From positions 186,001-250,000 of the forward strand of contig JAWZXG010000024.1 in the NCBI GenBank assembly GCA_037178625.1: a DNA stretch of 64,000 nt. The letters are read 5' to 3'. The first letter of the stretch is position 1; every line of letters starts with the position of its first letter. Of the stretch, positions 32,516-43,832 are shown in pieces. Under the pieces are notes generated by a model, which had not been told where the DNA came from, made no database searches, and worked only from the letters and a program-made list of their open reading frames with translations. A program made the position numbers and the translations under genes. The stretch is from Skeletonema tropicum. Its lineage: Eukaryota > Bacillariophyta > Thalassiosirophyceae > Thalassiosirales > Thalassiosiraceae.

Positions 32516-33060
32516 CTACGTACCCCATGTAAGGACCTTGTCAAATTTCCACATTTTGGGGGATGGTGCTACTGCAGCAATCCTCTCCTCTATTAGTGTT
32601 TTTGATGTTGCTGCTCTGACTCTAATATCTTCAAGGTATGCCTTCCGGGTTGCATATGCCTCTGTGGTCCCAATTTTCATGAGCACCTGCCTTACTTGAG
32701 AGCTCACTAGCAGGTTCGTTACCAATTGCAAGACAGCTCAAATCTTCCACCCTAGATGTGGCCACAAGCTCCAACACAAGTGTGGACCTTGTTCCTGTCT
32801 TGCCTGCTGGGTAGTGTACAGTTAGACACTGAAATTGCTTGCCAGGCCCTACAGTCACTCCCTGACTCTTGTGGATGGACAGTGCCTTGCAGCACCTGAG
32901 TGGGAGCGCTCGAACACTGCAACACTTCCTTTCACATCTCTCCTCCACCATTGGTATAGGGATGCAGGTACGCGGGAGATCAGGGAAGAACTTGTCCGCT
33001 TCTGGTATATCCGAGTCAGGGAAGTCTACTATTGCATACTGAATTTTGTTATCTTCACCA
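32516..33060 (-). pseudogene. PIF1/Helitron-type helicase C-terminal remnant
   Basis: The minus-strand reading contains Pro-Leu-Arg-Cys-Cys-Lys-Ala-Leu-Ser-Ile-His-Lys-Ser-Gln-Gly, the well-known helicase motif of the PIF1 family near the C-terminus. It is followed by a Leu-Val-Ala-Thr-Ser-Arg-Val motif, as in the last helicase motif (Ala-x-Ser-Arg). An upstream Phe-Pro-Asp-Ser-Asp-Ile stretch is in the same frame to about 33055. The C-terminal helix continues in another frame (32516-32731), so there is a frameshift near 32720. The Walker A and B region is absent. It may come from a Helitron or a nuclear PIF1 gene. Confidence 0.65.
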
Positions 33061-33244
33061 TCACCATGAGCCTAGGGGTTATCTTAACCATCACCATCTC
33101 TCCAATCGTTCGAAACAACGTGTCCACCAAAACGTGTTCCGAAATAAAAGAGAGCATCGAAATAATTTACTACTAATTGCCGTCTAAATCGAAGACCTCG
33201 TGACGTTATCTGCGGTGATGATATCGATGTTTCGTTCGACGGTG

Positions 33245-33365
33245 TGTTTGATCTTGTCAGAGTTCGTTCAAATTTGCCTCTGATGACAAAGAGACACACC
33301 TCTCAAAAGCAACTTCCAAAACTTGCCGCCAACAAAACTATCCCGTGCAGCTTGCGCACCACCTC
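33245..33365. repeat. Dispersed repeat (also 36815-36935)
   Basis: The stretch gagttcgttcaaatttgcct ... gccgccaacaaaactat is shared with 36815-36935 with few differences, same orientation. It marks an uncharacterised repeat family; in the second location it lies directly beside the 145-bp tandem array. Confidence 0.75.
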
Positions 33366-33548
33366 ACGGCTGTCCCAGGAAAGAATTAGTGAGTTTTAGC
33401 GATTTTTCTTATTCATTTCAGATGCCCATCTGCTTCAACAAGTTCCGCTCCTGTCCGCCCCCACGCACTTAGAGACGCCCTCGCGCAATGGCCAAAAATT
33501 CCAAAAAGTTGCATAACTACGCCCTAAGTACCGTGCTCAGAAGAACCA

Positions 33549-33953
33549 TTGCCATTGCTTCCACATACTGCTTTTGCTGGACCTTTTTTCATAGTAGCTT
33601 CATCAAGTGCAGCCGGGCATCCCATACAAAAAGGTCCAGCGAACTCGGTAATGCAGCTCAACGAAACGATGATGCGTGCGCGAAACTTATTATTGGAACT
33701 TTTGTTGTTCTTGTCGATTGGAGAGTCATGTTGGTACACCATCAATGGAGGCGCAGACGAGTACAGCCTCGCTCGTAGACTTGGATTCTTTAGGAAGGAC
33801 GATAAGTATGCTTTCCTTGTCGGCACTGGGCTGGTATCATACACTTGTACGGTCAATCCAGTTACTACTGAGCGTGAGAAGATGGAGAAGATACAAATCA
33901 ATAGAGATGAATGGAACAATTTGATGATTGAATATAAAAGTAACGAGGTGTGA
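33549..33953 (+). CDS. Possible small ORF, unrecognised
   Basis: 134 codons with a Lys/Glu/Asn-rich C-terminal half and a hydrophobic patch (Leu-Leu-Leu-Glu-Leu-Leu-Leu-Phe-Leu, ~47-55). No family features. Frames on both strands overlap it, and a 13-bp inverted repeat at its start makes it doubtful. Confidence 0.25.
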   Translation: MPLLPHTAFAGPFFIVASSSAAGHPIQKGPANSVMQLNETMMRARNLLLELLLFLSIGESCWYTINGGADEYSLARRLGFFRKDDKYAFLVGTGLVSYTCTVNPVTTEREKMEKIQINRDEWNNLMIEYKSNEV

Positions 33954-34269
33954 GCCGGCTCAAGTTGATTGGAGGAATGATTTGATTTAATACTACGAAC
34001 GTCCTGTTTGAATGGCAGCGGATATACGTGACAAAAACTTTGCCATCAGCTCGTTCTACCGCTCCAAGATATGACAACAATGCAGCGCATTTAAAGTGGC
34101 AGTTTTGTTTCTGAGAGATAACATTTATTCACATCAAGCAACTGCGCGAAACTGTCCTTCTTTGGTTTAACGGGAGGAGGTTGTGTGTTTGGGGGCTCTA
34201 AGCTACTGCAGACGCAACAATTCAACACAAAGTTAACTTCATCAAATCAGACCTGATCGTCAGGATGCA

Positions 34270-34930
34270 ATAGCGTTAGATTATTGTGCAAGGCATTTGT
34301 GATTCAACAAGTTGAAGTGCTCAGACTTCTTCTATATATCAATGTGGACGACATATCAACTCAGACCTAACAAATATCTTACTAAGTCCATACAATCACT
34401 ATACTACTCAATTTTGGCTCATTTTAATGCCCTCGTCAGGACACGTTTAGTGCTTCTATTGTGCATTCACACGTGATTTTACAGATTGAAGTCACCAGAC
34501 CTCTTCTATGCATTCATGTGGACGACATATCAACTCCAACCTCGGGTATGTCATCTGTAGTTCGTATGACACTACGCTACTCAGTCACGGCCAAATCAAT
34601 AAATGCCTCATCAGGACACATTGAGTGCTTCTATTGTGTGATATATCAGTGATGTAAGAGGTTTTAATAATCAGGCCTCATCTATGCATCCATGTGGACG
34701 ACATATCAACTCCAACCTCGGGTATGTCATCTGTAGCTCGTATATCAATATGCTACTCAATCTTTGTCAAGCCAGTGCCCTCTTCAAAACACATATTTTG
34801 ACTATATTGTGCGATGTGTTTGTGCTTGAGAACATTTTAGTCAGCAAACCTCTTCTATGCATGCATATAGACAACATATCAACTCTAACCTCGGATATGG
34901 CGTCTGTAGTGTACAAAGCAACCTTATAAT
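34270..34930. repeat. Tandem array, ~175-bp unit, ~4 diverged copies
   Basis: The phrase atgtggacgacatatcaact recurs at 34342, 34516, 34692 and, mutated, near 34865, giving a spacing of 173-176 bp. Flanking words (cctcatcaggacac, gtgcttctattgtg) recur as well. Units are diverged by roughly 20 percent by eye. Confidence 0.8.
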
Positions 34931-35007
34931 GATCGATTTGGGCAACGTGTTAGCTCAGTATTTTGACACCATTTTATGCGTCTAGCATCGTCAATTCAAG
35001 CAATATC

Positions 35008-35683
35008 CGCTACTAGTGGTGCATAATAGTTGGCAACGATAGTACGAAAGGACATAGACACGGCTCATGGTAACTACACTTGTAGCGACGATTTCACAGT
35101 CTCGTATGCGACTTGATGAATGCCAATTGAGCGTAGAGCTAGCTGTTTGCGACATATTTATGTGTGTAGCGACGTGAATATGAGCCTGAGCCGCTGCTGG
35201 TGGTTCATTATAGTTGGCAACGATAGTATAGAAGGAAATGTATACGGCTCATGGTAACTACACTTGTAGCGGAGATGTTACAGCCTCGTATGCGACTCGG
35301 TGAAGGCCAATTGAGCGTAGAGTCAGCTCCGTCTTTCACCAACTCAATGTGTGCAGCGACGTGAATATGAGCCTGAGCCGCTGCTGGTGGTTCATTATAG
35401 TTGGCAACGATAGTATAGAAGGAAATGAATACGGCTCATGGTAACTACACTTGTAGCGGCGATGCTGCAGCCTCGTATGCGACTTGATGAAGGCCAGTTG
35501 AGCGTAGAGCTAGCTCCGTCTTTCACCATTACAATGACTGTAGCGACATGGATATGAGCCTGAGCCGCTGCTGGTGGTTCATTATAGTTGGCAACGATAG
35601 TATAGAAGGAAATGAATACGGCTCATGAGGACTACACTTGTAGCGGCGATGCTGCAGTCTCGTATGCGACTTGATTAAGGCAC
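35008..35683. repeat. Tandem array, ~186-bp unit, ~3.6 copies
   Basis: Units start near 35008, 35191, 35378 and 35565 (ccgctgctggtggttcatta), spaced 183-187 bp; the last is partial. Internal copies are nearly identical, the first is the most diverged. Unrelated in sequence to the arrays on both sides. Confidence 0.88.
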
Positions 35684-35867
35684 AGTAGAATTCAATCACG
35701 GATTAGCCCGTGACTGACTGACAGTTTCTGGCGGGAAAGAGGCTGGAAAGAGGTTGGTAAGGCCGTGACCTCCTATCGTATTCCAACCATGGCATGGAGG
35801 TAGGTAAGAGATAGTAGTAAGAAACAAACTAACCATGACCTCTTCAGGGCATCAGATAATCAGAGCC

Positions 35868-36806
35868 CTTACAAAATACACTTCTCGTGATGCTGCACGG
35901 TCAATGATGGGTTGGCACGATGTGAGATCCCAAAAAGCGACCGTTGAGGAGGGTGTAATCCAGACAGTTGGCACGACGTGTAATCAATGATAATCACAGT
36001 TCGGGCGAAGCCCTCACAAAATACACTTCTTGTAACGCTGCACCGTCAATGATGGGTTGGCACGATGTAAGATCCCAAAAAGCGACCTGTTGAAAATAGT
36101 GCTGGGGGATACGTGCGGGGACGCCCCCTGCCCTCGTTTCTGTCTACGACAGCCAGACCACATGCAGCACGTGCGAACGAGCATCACGATCCAACTGCCA
36201 ACGATGACCATGGCCGAGGCCAAGCATCTCATCGCTGATGAGGGTGTAATCCAGACAGTTGGCACGACGACGACGTGTAATCAATGATAATCACAGTTCG
36301 GGCGAAGCCCTCACAAAATACACTTCTTGTAACGCTGCACCGTCAATGATGGGTTGGCACGATGTGAGATCCCAAAAAGCGACCGCTGAGGAGGGTGCAA
36401 TCCAGACAGTTGGCACGATGTGTAATCAATGATAATCACAGTTCGGGCGAAGCCCTCACAAAATACACTTCTCGTGATGCTGCACGGTCAATGATGGGTT
36501 GGCACGATGTAAGATCCCAAAAAGCGACCGCTGAGGAGGGTGTAATCCAGACAGTTGGCACGACGTGTAATCAATGATAATCACAGTTCGGGCGAAGCCA
36601 TCACAAAATACACTTCTCGTAATGCAGCGCCGTCAATGATGGGTTGGCACGATGTAAGATCCCAAAAAGCGACCGCTGAGGAGGGTGTAATCCAGACAGT
36701 TGGCACGACGTATAAACAGTATTACTCACAGTTCGGGCGAAGCCCTCACAAAATACACTTCTCGTAATGCAGCGCCGTCAATGATGGGTTGGCACGATGT
36801 AAGATT
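35868..36806. repeat. Tandem array, ~145-bp unit, 6 copies
   Basis: Units containing acaaaatacacttct and gggttggcacgatg start near 35872, 36015, 36313, 36458, 36603 and 36749. Spacing is 143-145 bp except after the second unit, which is ~150 bp longer because of an insertion. Copies are highly similar. Confidence 0.9.
36090..36238 (+). other. ~150-bp insertion inside one unit of the 145-bp array
   Basis: Between gcgacc and gctgatgagg of the second unit is a GC-richer stretch absent from all other units. It reads open on the plus strand with Cys/Pro-rich then Met/Ala-rich codons. Its source is unknown; it may be a captured exon fragment or small insertion. Confidence 0.6.
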
Positions 36807-36814
36807 GTGAGCGA

Positions 36815-36935
36815 AGCGAGTTCGTTCAAATTTGCCTCCGACCTCCGACAAAGAGACACACCTCTCTCAAAAGCAGCTTCCAAACTTGCCGCCAACAAAA
36901 CTATATCCCGCGCAGCGTGCGCGCTACCTCCCAAC
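36815..36935. repeat. Dispersed repeat, second copy
   Basis: Matches 33245-33365 (see there). It follows the last, truncated unit of the 145-bp array. Confidence 0.75.
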
Positions 36936-37164
36936 TCCCAACCATGGTAGATAAGAGCAAAAGTACATAAGTACAAGCTAACCATGCCCTCTTTGGGGCA
37001 TCAGATGGACTTTATCGACTATCCAACTATCGGGCCAGGTGGTCAATAGTGTATGGAAAGCTTAAGTTACAATTATTGCAACAATCCCCCGGGGATTCTA
37101 ATTTATCTTGATTTTGTTCTTCCAGATGGGAGTCTTTCTGTCAATTTTGATCCAGGGCGTGGTA

Positions 37165-37671
37165 CTGTACGTTTGCCCTCAAATCCTACCTTTGACTTCA
37201 ATTGAGGGAGTTAGTGGACAACTAAGATATCAATGAGCTTCTACGGACCAAATAAATAACATTGACGCTTTGAAATAGGGTCAACATCCTAGTAGTTACT
37301 GAGTTATGGCTAGTCGTAGGGAGCCCATTTTCACCATGGTTGTGTCGTTTTAGATGCCATTATCGGAGGTGAGTCAGGCCAAAAACTTTTGGTTTCCAAA
37401 TTGTACGTAGGATTAGGTATGTCAGTGCCAGTTATTGTCACACAGACAAAACTAAATTGGACTTAACCCTAACCCTAACCCCAACTCAAGTTATGCTCTG
37501 ACAAGCACTTTTGAAGTAAAGGAGTGCAAAAATATTAATTTTGGGCTTCGTCACGCCACTCTACTCATTCCGACGTGTGGCGTGACGAAAAGAATTTCCG
37601 AAAAATTCCTTCTGGAAGCTACAAAAAGTGCCTGTCAAAATTTTATGTAGGATTTGAAAGCAAACGTACAG
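37165..37671. mobile_element. TA-flanked MITE, copy 1 (507 bp)
   Basis: Ends are CTGTACGTTTGC and its complement, with TIRs of about 25 bp including an imperfect stretch, flanked by TA at 37163-37164 and 37672-37673. A second copy is at 40638-41133 in the same orientation. TA target sites and TIRs fit the Tc1/mariner superfamily. No transposase is encoded. A short run of aaccct telomere-like repeats (37464-37483) lies inside this copy only. Confidence 0.85.
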
Positions 37672-37673
37672 TA

Positions 37674-38566
37674 AGAGCATTAACCCCCATTAACCCTACA
37701 TGCCCACACCCACGTGAAAAAGGGCCCCCTCCGGGGGCAATAACAGCATTTTCACACCATGACGTTCCATCCATAGGAGGCCGTTAGACGCCCCCCCCTG
37801 CACCGCTAGCGACAGCAACCACCTCGGCACTATCATAGGCAGCTATCATGACGAAATCTAGGCGGTAAGGGGCGGGTGAGCCGTCCAATAGTATCAAAAA
37901 CACGACGAACACGACGAACACGACGAAAAAGTTAATAAATAATAATAAATCAGAGTTGACAGCGGCACGGAAGCGGAATGTCGGCGATTCTTTCAATCTG
38001 ATGATCCCAATTCGTCTAGACAATGTGTATGAAAGGAGAGAAAGAGTACATGAAAGGGATCCCGTCATGATGAGGTGCAGTCGACAGGAATCGATGCGGT
38101 CAGGTATGTTGCTTGGTCGAAGTTTTGGGCACCATAAAAATCTCAGAAATTTATGAAATGCCCTGTGTGGTCACACGTGGCCATCAGCGTGATTTGAATA
38201 TCTCAACCGCGTACTCATACTCAATCCAAATCATTTCGGTCAACTCTGTAGATAGCCACTCTAAAGTATGTCTTGCCTGCCTCTTGCCTCTATCTAAAAG
38301 TAGTATCTTGCCACATCATATCATGTTGCTTGTTGCTTGCTATTGTACTTGTTGCTTGCAAATAATCTTCGTGATCAAGACACATGTCTGGATATTATCG
38401 TCTGTCGTAGTCCATTTTTCACATCGCACAAAAACACAGACCGACTGCTACAACTGTGCATGCAATAAACATCACCTGATAATAGAACAAACTTGGTGTA
38501 TTAATACACGGCTCGGTCGCAAGAAATAACAATACTCATAATCCATTAACAAATAATTAAATAGCA
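37674..38566. other. RPB6 upstream region with diverged dispersed repeat (38103-38410)
   Basis: Short cacgacgaa repeats lie near 37896-37927. 38103-38410 is a diverged copy of the dispersed repeat at 9490-9790. The last ~150 bp before 38567 should include the RPB6 promoter. No ORF can be supported. Confidence 0.6.
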
Positions 38567-39061
38567 ATGAGTGACGACGAAGATCCCATCGGAGGCGACT
38601 CAGGATTCGACAACAGCGGCGGCGTATTCGAGGACGAAGAGGTATTTCACCCAAACGACAACACCGCCGCCGATGGCACCACCACAAACGGAGGAGGAGG
38701 CGATGGACTCGACGTTACCGGTGAACACATGAATCAAGATGACGATGGAGATTCACCAGATTTAGAATTACTACATGCCGATGGGAATGGGACACATCAT
38801 GGGTTTACGAAATCGGGCACTATTCAAGAACGGATTACAACGCGATACTTGACGAAATATGAGAGGGCGAGAGTGCTTGGAACACGGGCGCTGCAGATTA
38901 GTATGAATGCTCCGGTGATGGTGGATTTGGAGGGGGAGACGGATCCATTGAAGATTGCACAGAAGGAATTGAGGGAGAGGAAGATTCCGATTGTGATTCG
39001 GAGATATTTGCCGGATGGGAGTCATGAGGATTGGGGAATTGATGAGTTGATTGTGGATTAA
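38567..39061 (+). CDS. RPB6: DNA-directed RNA polymerases I, II and III subunit RPB6/RPABC2
   Basis: 164 residues, no intron. The N-terminal ~80 residues are acidic and Gly-rich, as usual for the disordered RPB6 tail. Residues ~88-164 match the conserved core: [20 protein letters not shown], then Asp-Pro-Leu-x-Ile-Ala-x-Lys-Glu-Leu, Ile-Pro-x-x-Ile-Arg-Arg-Tyr-Leu-Pro-Asp-Gly, ending in the Trp-Gly-Ile-Asp-Glu-Leu tail. It is a shared subunit of all three nuclear RNA polymerases, helping clamp stability, and corresponds to bacterial omega. It converges with the sirtuin gene; the stop codons are about 105 bp apart. Confidence 0.97.
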   Translation: MSDDEDPIGGDSGFDNSGGVFEDEEVFHPNDNTAADGTTTNGGGGDGLDVTGEHMNQDDDGDSPDLELLHADGNGTHHGFTKSGTIQERITTRYLTKYERARVLGTRALQISMNAPVMVDLEGETDPLKIAQKELRERKIPIVIRRYLPDGSHEDWGIDELIVD

Positions 39062-39166
39062 TTAAATGAGTAGGTGAAAGGTAGGTGTGAAGAAAGAAAA
39101 GGGAGTTTCCGTAGCATAATAAAGAAAATATTTCATGAATTGTCAATACATATTATGTCATTTTCA

Positions 39167-40598
39167 TTATGTTGTGCTCTCAATTCCAAACTCGTGTTTG
39201 CCATCAGCATGGGTTAATTTCACTTTTGGATAACAGTCACCACACAAATCGAAGTCAAAGCAATTGTTGCAACTGAAAATTTTCCCTCTGATTTCATTCT
39301 GACAGTGATCGCAGAAGACGACCACGTTCAGTGGTGGAACAGCTGCATCTTTTGGAGTAGGAGCAGAAAGCAACGCTCCTTCGAATAAGAGAACACTTTC
39401 TCTTGGCTGATTTTTCAGCCATGTCCCGTTGTTTTCATCAGTTACTAATTCACCTAAATAAATATGCTTTTTTTTTGACTTTGTATCAACATCTGTATTG
39501 GTTATCTTGTCCTTAATGGCTTGAGTGACTGCGTCGCAATTTCCAAGAAGACATGCATCAAACAAGCAAATCTCATCTTGCTTCTCATGATGATGTTGGG
39601 AAGGCGATTTCATAACTTGAACAATATCACGGTTGATAAGTATACGAGGTATATTATCTGGTAAGAATCCAACTAGCTTTGACATTGGTGCACTTTTGGA
39701 AGAGAGAAGGGAAGAAATTATTAGACATGAAATGACACAAGCAGCCAAGAGATAATATCCAAGCATATGCAACTTACACCGAGAGTGATGTACCCATGAC
39801 GATTAATGCATCCGCCTTTTTATAATCTTCTTCAAGCCTGCGTGATATGTTGTTATCAAGTTTCTCTCCAAAGAATGTAATGTTCGGCTTGATGATACCA
39901 CCGCAACATCCTTGTTCGACGGATGGTGGACAAAAGTTATTACTAGTATTGAATGTAGATTGAGTAGACGACCTTTTGCGTGTACTTCTCCGTTCCGGAG
40001 GAATCTGAATAGAGTTATTCTTCTTTTTTGCTGCAGAAGTATTGTGCGATATCTTTGTCTTTTTGGAAATACGACGATGGCAAACTGGAACTCCTTCTTC
40101 GACATCGTTGTGAGATGCAATAATTTCACTGGACTGATACTTTGCTTTGCACTTCATACATGTTGCCACAGTAAAAGATCCATGAGCATACACTATCCTT
40201 TCTTCAGACACGCCGGCGGATTGCTCCAAACCGTCAATATTTTGTGTATATATCCTCAATAACATCTGTTGCTGATCCAACCACGCCAAAAACAAATGTG
40301 ACACACTCGGTGCAATCGTTCCAGATGCAAAATTATTCATCCGAACAAACTTCCAAAATGGACGAGGATCTTCACTAAATGCATGTATATCGAATAAATC
40401 CTCGGCGCAGGTGAGACCAAGCTCTTGATAATTGAGATTGTTGTAGAGTCCATCTTTGGAGCGGAAATCGGGTATGCCGCAGGAGACGCTGATTCCGGCT
40501 CCGGCGAGGATGACAATGTTTTTCTTTTGTGATAGTAGGTTTGCTACGGAGGCTAGCCGTTTGTCGAATGTTTCTCCTTGAATTTGAAACATGTTCAT
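39167..40598 (-). CDS. Sirtuin (NAD-dependent deacylase) with C-terminal ZZ-like zinc finger
   Basis: Two exons, 40598-39778 and 39692-39167, with an 85-nt GT-AG intron at 39693-39777 (phase 2), giving 448 residues. The spliced reading restores the motif Met-Gly-Thr-Ser-Leu-Ser-Val-Ala-Pro. Seen: Gly-Ala-Gly-Ile-Ser (33-37), Gln-Asn-Ile-Asp (119-122), catalytic His in Ala-His-Gly-Ser (His139), zinc Cys147 and Cys150 with the second pair near 223-232, and Lys-Pro-x-Ile-x-Phe-Phe-Gly-Glu. A Lys/Ser/Arg-rich insert of ~50 residues separates the two zinc pairs and resembles a nuclear localisation signal. The C-terminus (~400-440) has Cys-x2-Cys...Cys-x2-Cys...Cys-x2-Cys...His, a ZZ-type finger. 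Class I-like sirtuin, probably nuclear. A MITE begins 40 bp upstream of the ATG. Confidence 0.92.
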
Positions 40599-40637
40599 TG
40601 TTCTTTCATATTGGGCTTTTGCAGGCCAGCCCAGCTA

Positions 40638-41133
40638 CTGTACGTTTGCTCTCAAATCCTACCTTTGACTTCAATAACGGAGGTTAGTGGACAAGTGAGG
40701 TATCAATGAGCTTCTACGGACAATATGAATAACATTGACGCTTTGAAATAGGGTCAACATCCTAGTAGTTTTTGAGTTATGGCTAGTCGTAGGGAGCCCA
40801 TTTTCACCATGGTTGTGTCGTCTTAGATGCCATAATCGGAAGTGAGTCAGGGCAAAAGACTTAGTTTTACCTTGTATAAGTAGGAATTAGTATTTGAGTG
40901 CCAGTTACTGTCACACAGACAAAATAAACTGATCTTTCTCGAGTATGGTAAAATAGGCTTTGAAAACCACTTTTGAAGTAGAGGAGTGCAAAATCATTAA
41001 TTTTGGGCTTCGACAGTGCATTCTACTAGTTCCGACAGAGGTAATGTCGAAAAGAATTTTCGAAAAATTCCTTCTGGAAGCTACAAAAAGTGGTTTTCAA
41101 ACTTTTATGTAGGATTTGAAAGCAAACGTACAG
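40638..41133. mobile_element. TA-flanked MITE, copy 2 (496 bp), next to sirtuin start
   Basis: Same element as 37165-37671, with TA at 40636-40637 and 41134-41135. Lies between the sirtuin ATG (40598) and the duplication at 41288, so it makes up most of the sirtuin upstream region. Confidence 0.88.
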
Positions 41134-41537
41134 TATGTCCTTACTACTTCTACAGTGCGCCGGTCCCGATTCTCCTCATGCGAACTCAAAAACGGCCGTT
41201 TCAAGTCACGCACCACCTCCAACGACTTCGGACTGCATTGTCTCACACTTTTTCACCGCGATAAACGGCCAAAGTCACTATGTCTGCAGTTATATTGTGG
41301 CAAAGTCTCAATCGCAGATTCACAATGCATAATTAATTCTTTCCCCTCGTTTCGCTGGAACGTCGCTTATGGACTTAATCAAACTCAATCCTTCGCACTT
41401 TGCAGGCTAGGCAGATGCATCAGAAGCATCCTTTCATTCAACTTCAGATGATGACGTACATGTACTTACATACCCTATCATGTCATTGCTCCGACACTAA
41501 CACCTACTGAAACAAACCATATTTAACCTACTCAACC

Positions 41538-43277
41538 ATGACCATGGTTATTAAGACACTAGCACTCCTCCTCACCTTCACCGCCTGCACCTGGATTAGC
41601 TTGTGCCACGGCTTTCGCGTACCACGATCTTTGAATGGATTGACATCCAAAAGTCACTTATTATTATTACATCATCCTGTTCTTTCCTATCAAGATCAAG
41701 CGAGTGCTACTTCAGACAAATTACACGGAGAGAAAGTTGATGAGAAGATCTCATTCACCGACATTTATTGTATGAACGCTCAAGATCTATTTGATATGTT
41801 TGACACTGATTCATCTCGTACACTTGACATTGATGAATTGCAGAACCTTGCCTCGAAGTTGTTTCCTGAGTCAACATGGAAGGAGAAGGATCATGTGATT
41901 GAGTTGTTGCTGGATATGGATATGAATCAGAATGAGCTCAAATGCAAATGTGGTTGACTTTCCTTCCTTTTCTAAATGGCTACGCTATCAGGTAAGCACA
42001 TGCAAATGCATTCCTATGACTTTGTCTGTTATATCATATCCTTTCTTCTGTGTAGACGAACACACTTTCTCATATTACTCACTTTTTTCTGATATCGCTC
42101 ATGTGCACCAATCTTCAGAAGCAATCCTCTAGTCCCCATCATCGTCTTCATCGTGTTATTACAAGTGACAAGGCTATGGAGATAGAAGAACTTATCAAGG
42201 ACGGATTGTCAATTACCAAAGAAGACATGTCATATGAGGCCATCCAGAACATCATTGATGTGTCTAGGCCCTACTATGCACTTACAAATGAATGTGAAGT
42301 CAAGGTAGATGGCAAGTCAATCGGTTTTGTTGCTGAAGTAAACCAGGAAATGCCATTCCCCTACGAAGGTGGCCAGATGGGATTCAGTGAAACTGCACGT
42401 CATATGGCCATCGCTGGATCCATTGCTGCTGCACTAGCCAACCCTAAGAAAGGAAAGCATTACTATCTTGCTTTGAATGGATTCATGCGGAGCAATGAAA
42501 TGCTACCAACGGCGATTCATGATGAAGTCGACAAGCTCATTCCATACACACGTGGAAAGGCTAGAATCTTCACCTACTGCAATAGTTCTCACAAGAAAGA
42601 TGCTACTTCTGAAATCTTTTTAGTTTCAAATGGCAAAGATAGAAATGTCACTCGTCTCCAAGTGTCTTATAAAGTCTTTCCACAAGCTCTCTTCAGTCGC
42701 TTCTTTCCACAAGTTGAAGGAATTGACCAATCCATGCTGGGACCATGGGACCCTACCAAGCATAAGAATCCATACATGGATCCTATCGATATGGCCATAT
42801 CTGATACCAAAATTCTTGACTCCAGCACCATTATCTACAATACAAAGATTCCCTGTGTCTGTCCTTCCATGTGCTTTGGACATTTTGACATGTCTCCATG
42901 CTTGCCAGTTGCATTCCTGATTGGTCATCTGATTGATGCAGGAATGCAATCTATTGCTCTCCTTTGGAAGAGAAATGGAATCAAGCCATCACCCCTGGTT
43001 GCAACGTTTTGTTCTCTAGATGTTTAAAATTTCTGTTATATTATCAACCTCTCTCGTACTAGCTGGGACACATGGTCTACTCGTTGATGGACAGACTACA
43101 CGTATCAGCGAAGGACTCTACGAGTTTACCTTTGATACATATGCTGATAATGGTGACACAAAGAGTATTGGGAAAGGTGACAAAGTGGCCTACCTGAAAT
43201 TAATGTTTACTGAAGAGAGCCAATCTCAAGCATCAGCCAGCTCCGTTCAAGCCCCGCCGATGCCACCGCCACTTTAA
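41538..43277 (+). CDS. EF-hand plus hotdog-like protein, copy 2 (frames interrupted)
   Basis: Same structure as 933-2678. The first reading (41538-41957) lacks 6 bp in the EF-hand loop, which removes two residues but leaves a canonical 12-residue loop. The 127-nt intron is at 41992-42118. The frame break after the second EF-hand and the 22-nt interruption before 43020 are both retained. The coding parts are otherwise almost unchanged from copy 1, which suggests either constraint on a protein that really is made or a recent duplication. Confidence 0.6.
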
Positions 43278-43832
43278 TCTGGGCTGTTTGAGGCGCCACA
43301 GCTTGAAGTGTGATGTAGGAAATTCTACTTTCACTTTGTTTGGGTTGTCACTCCTCATCCTCACTGACGAGAGCCAGTGTGGATATAATAAATAAATACG
43401 AAGATAATCAATAATCAGATTGGATATCTATATGCGGCTCCAATCAGCTCCTTAATAATCCAAATGATAACCATCAATCAGTACAGGATCATTTCTGAAA
43501 GATACTCTAGCCCTGCTCTCTATGCCTGCGCGGCTTTGTCTCACTAACACCAACTACTAGTCCATGTGCAAGAGGCAAAAGGGGCTATCAACGTCGGAAT
43601 GAGTATGTCAGCCCCTACACGTGAAGAGAGCAAAAAGGAATCAGGAATCTCCGAAAGTAGAAAGCATCACTTCAAATCTCACGCCATCCATCGCTTCCTC
43701 GACCTTGATGCCATGCTTTCCTTGACTACATAATATATGTAGTAAGACATCTCTATAGCATGTCGTTAACAACGCTCTACTGGTAGTTCAGACCAGGCCC
43801 TACTATCTTGTTATCAAAGGCTTTCCTCAAAG

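Noticed and set aside
35868..36806. Regularly spaced repeats that might suggest a CRISPR array
   Set aside because: Whole ~145-bp units repeat without unique spacers, and the genome is eukaryotic; these are tandem satellites.
37464..37483. Short aaccct run as a possible telomere
   Set aside because: Only about three units, inside a MITE copy; too short to mean more than a chance or slippage tract.
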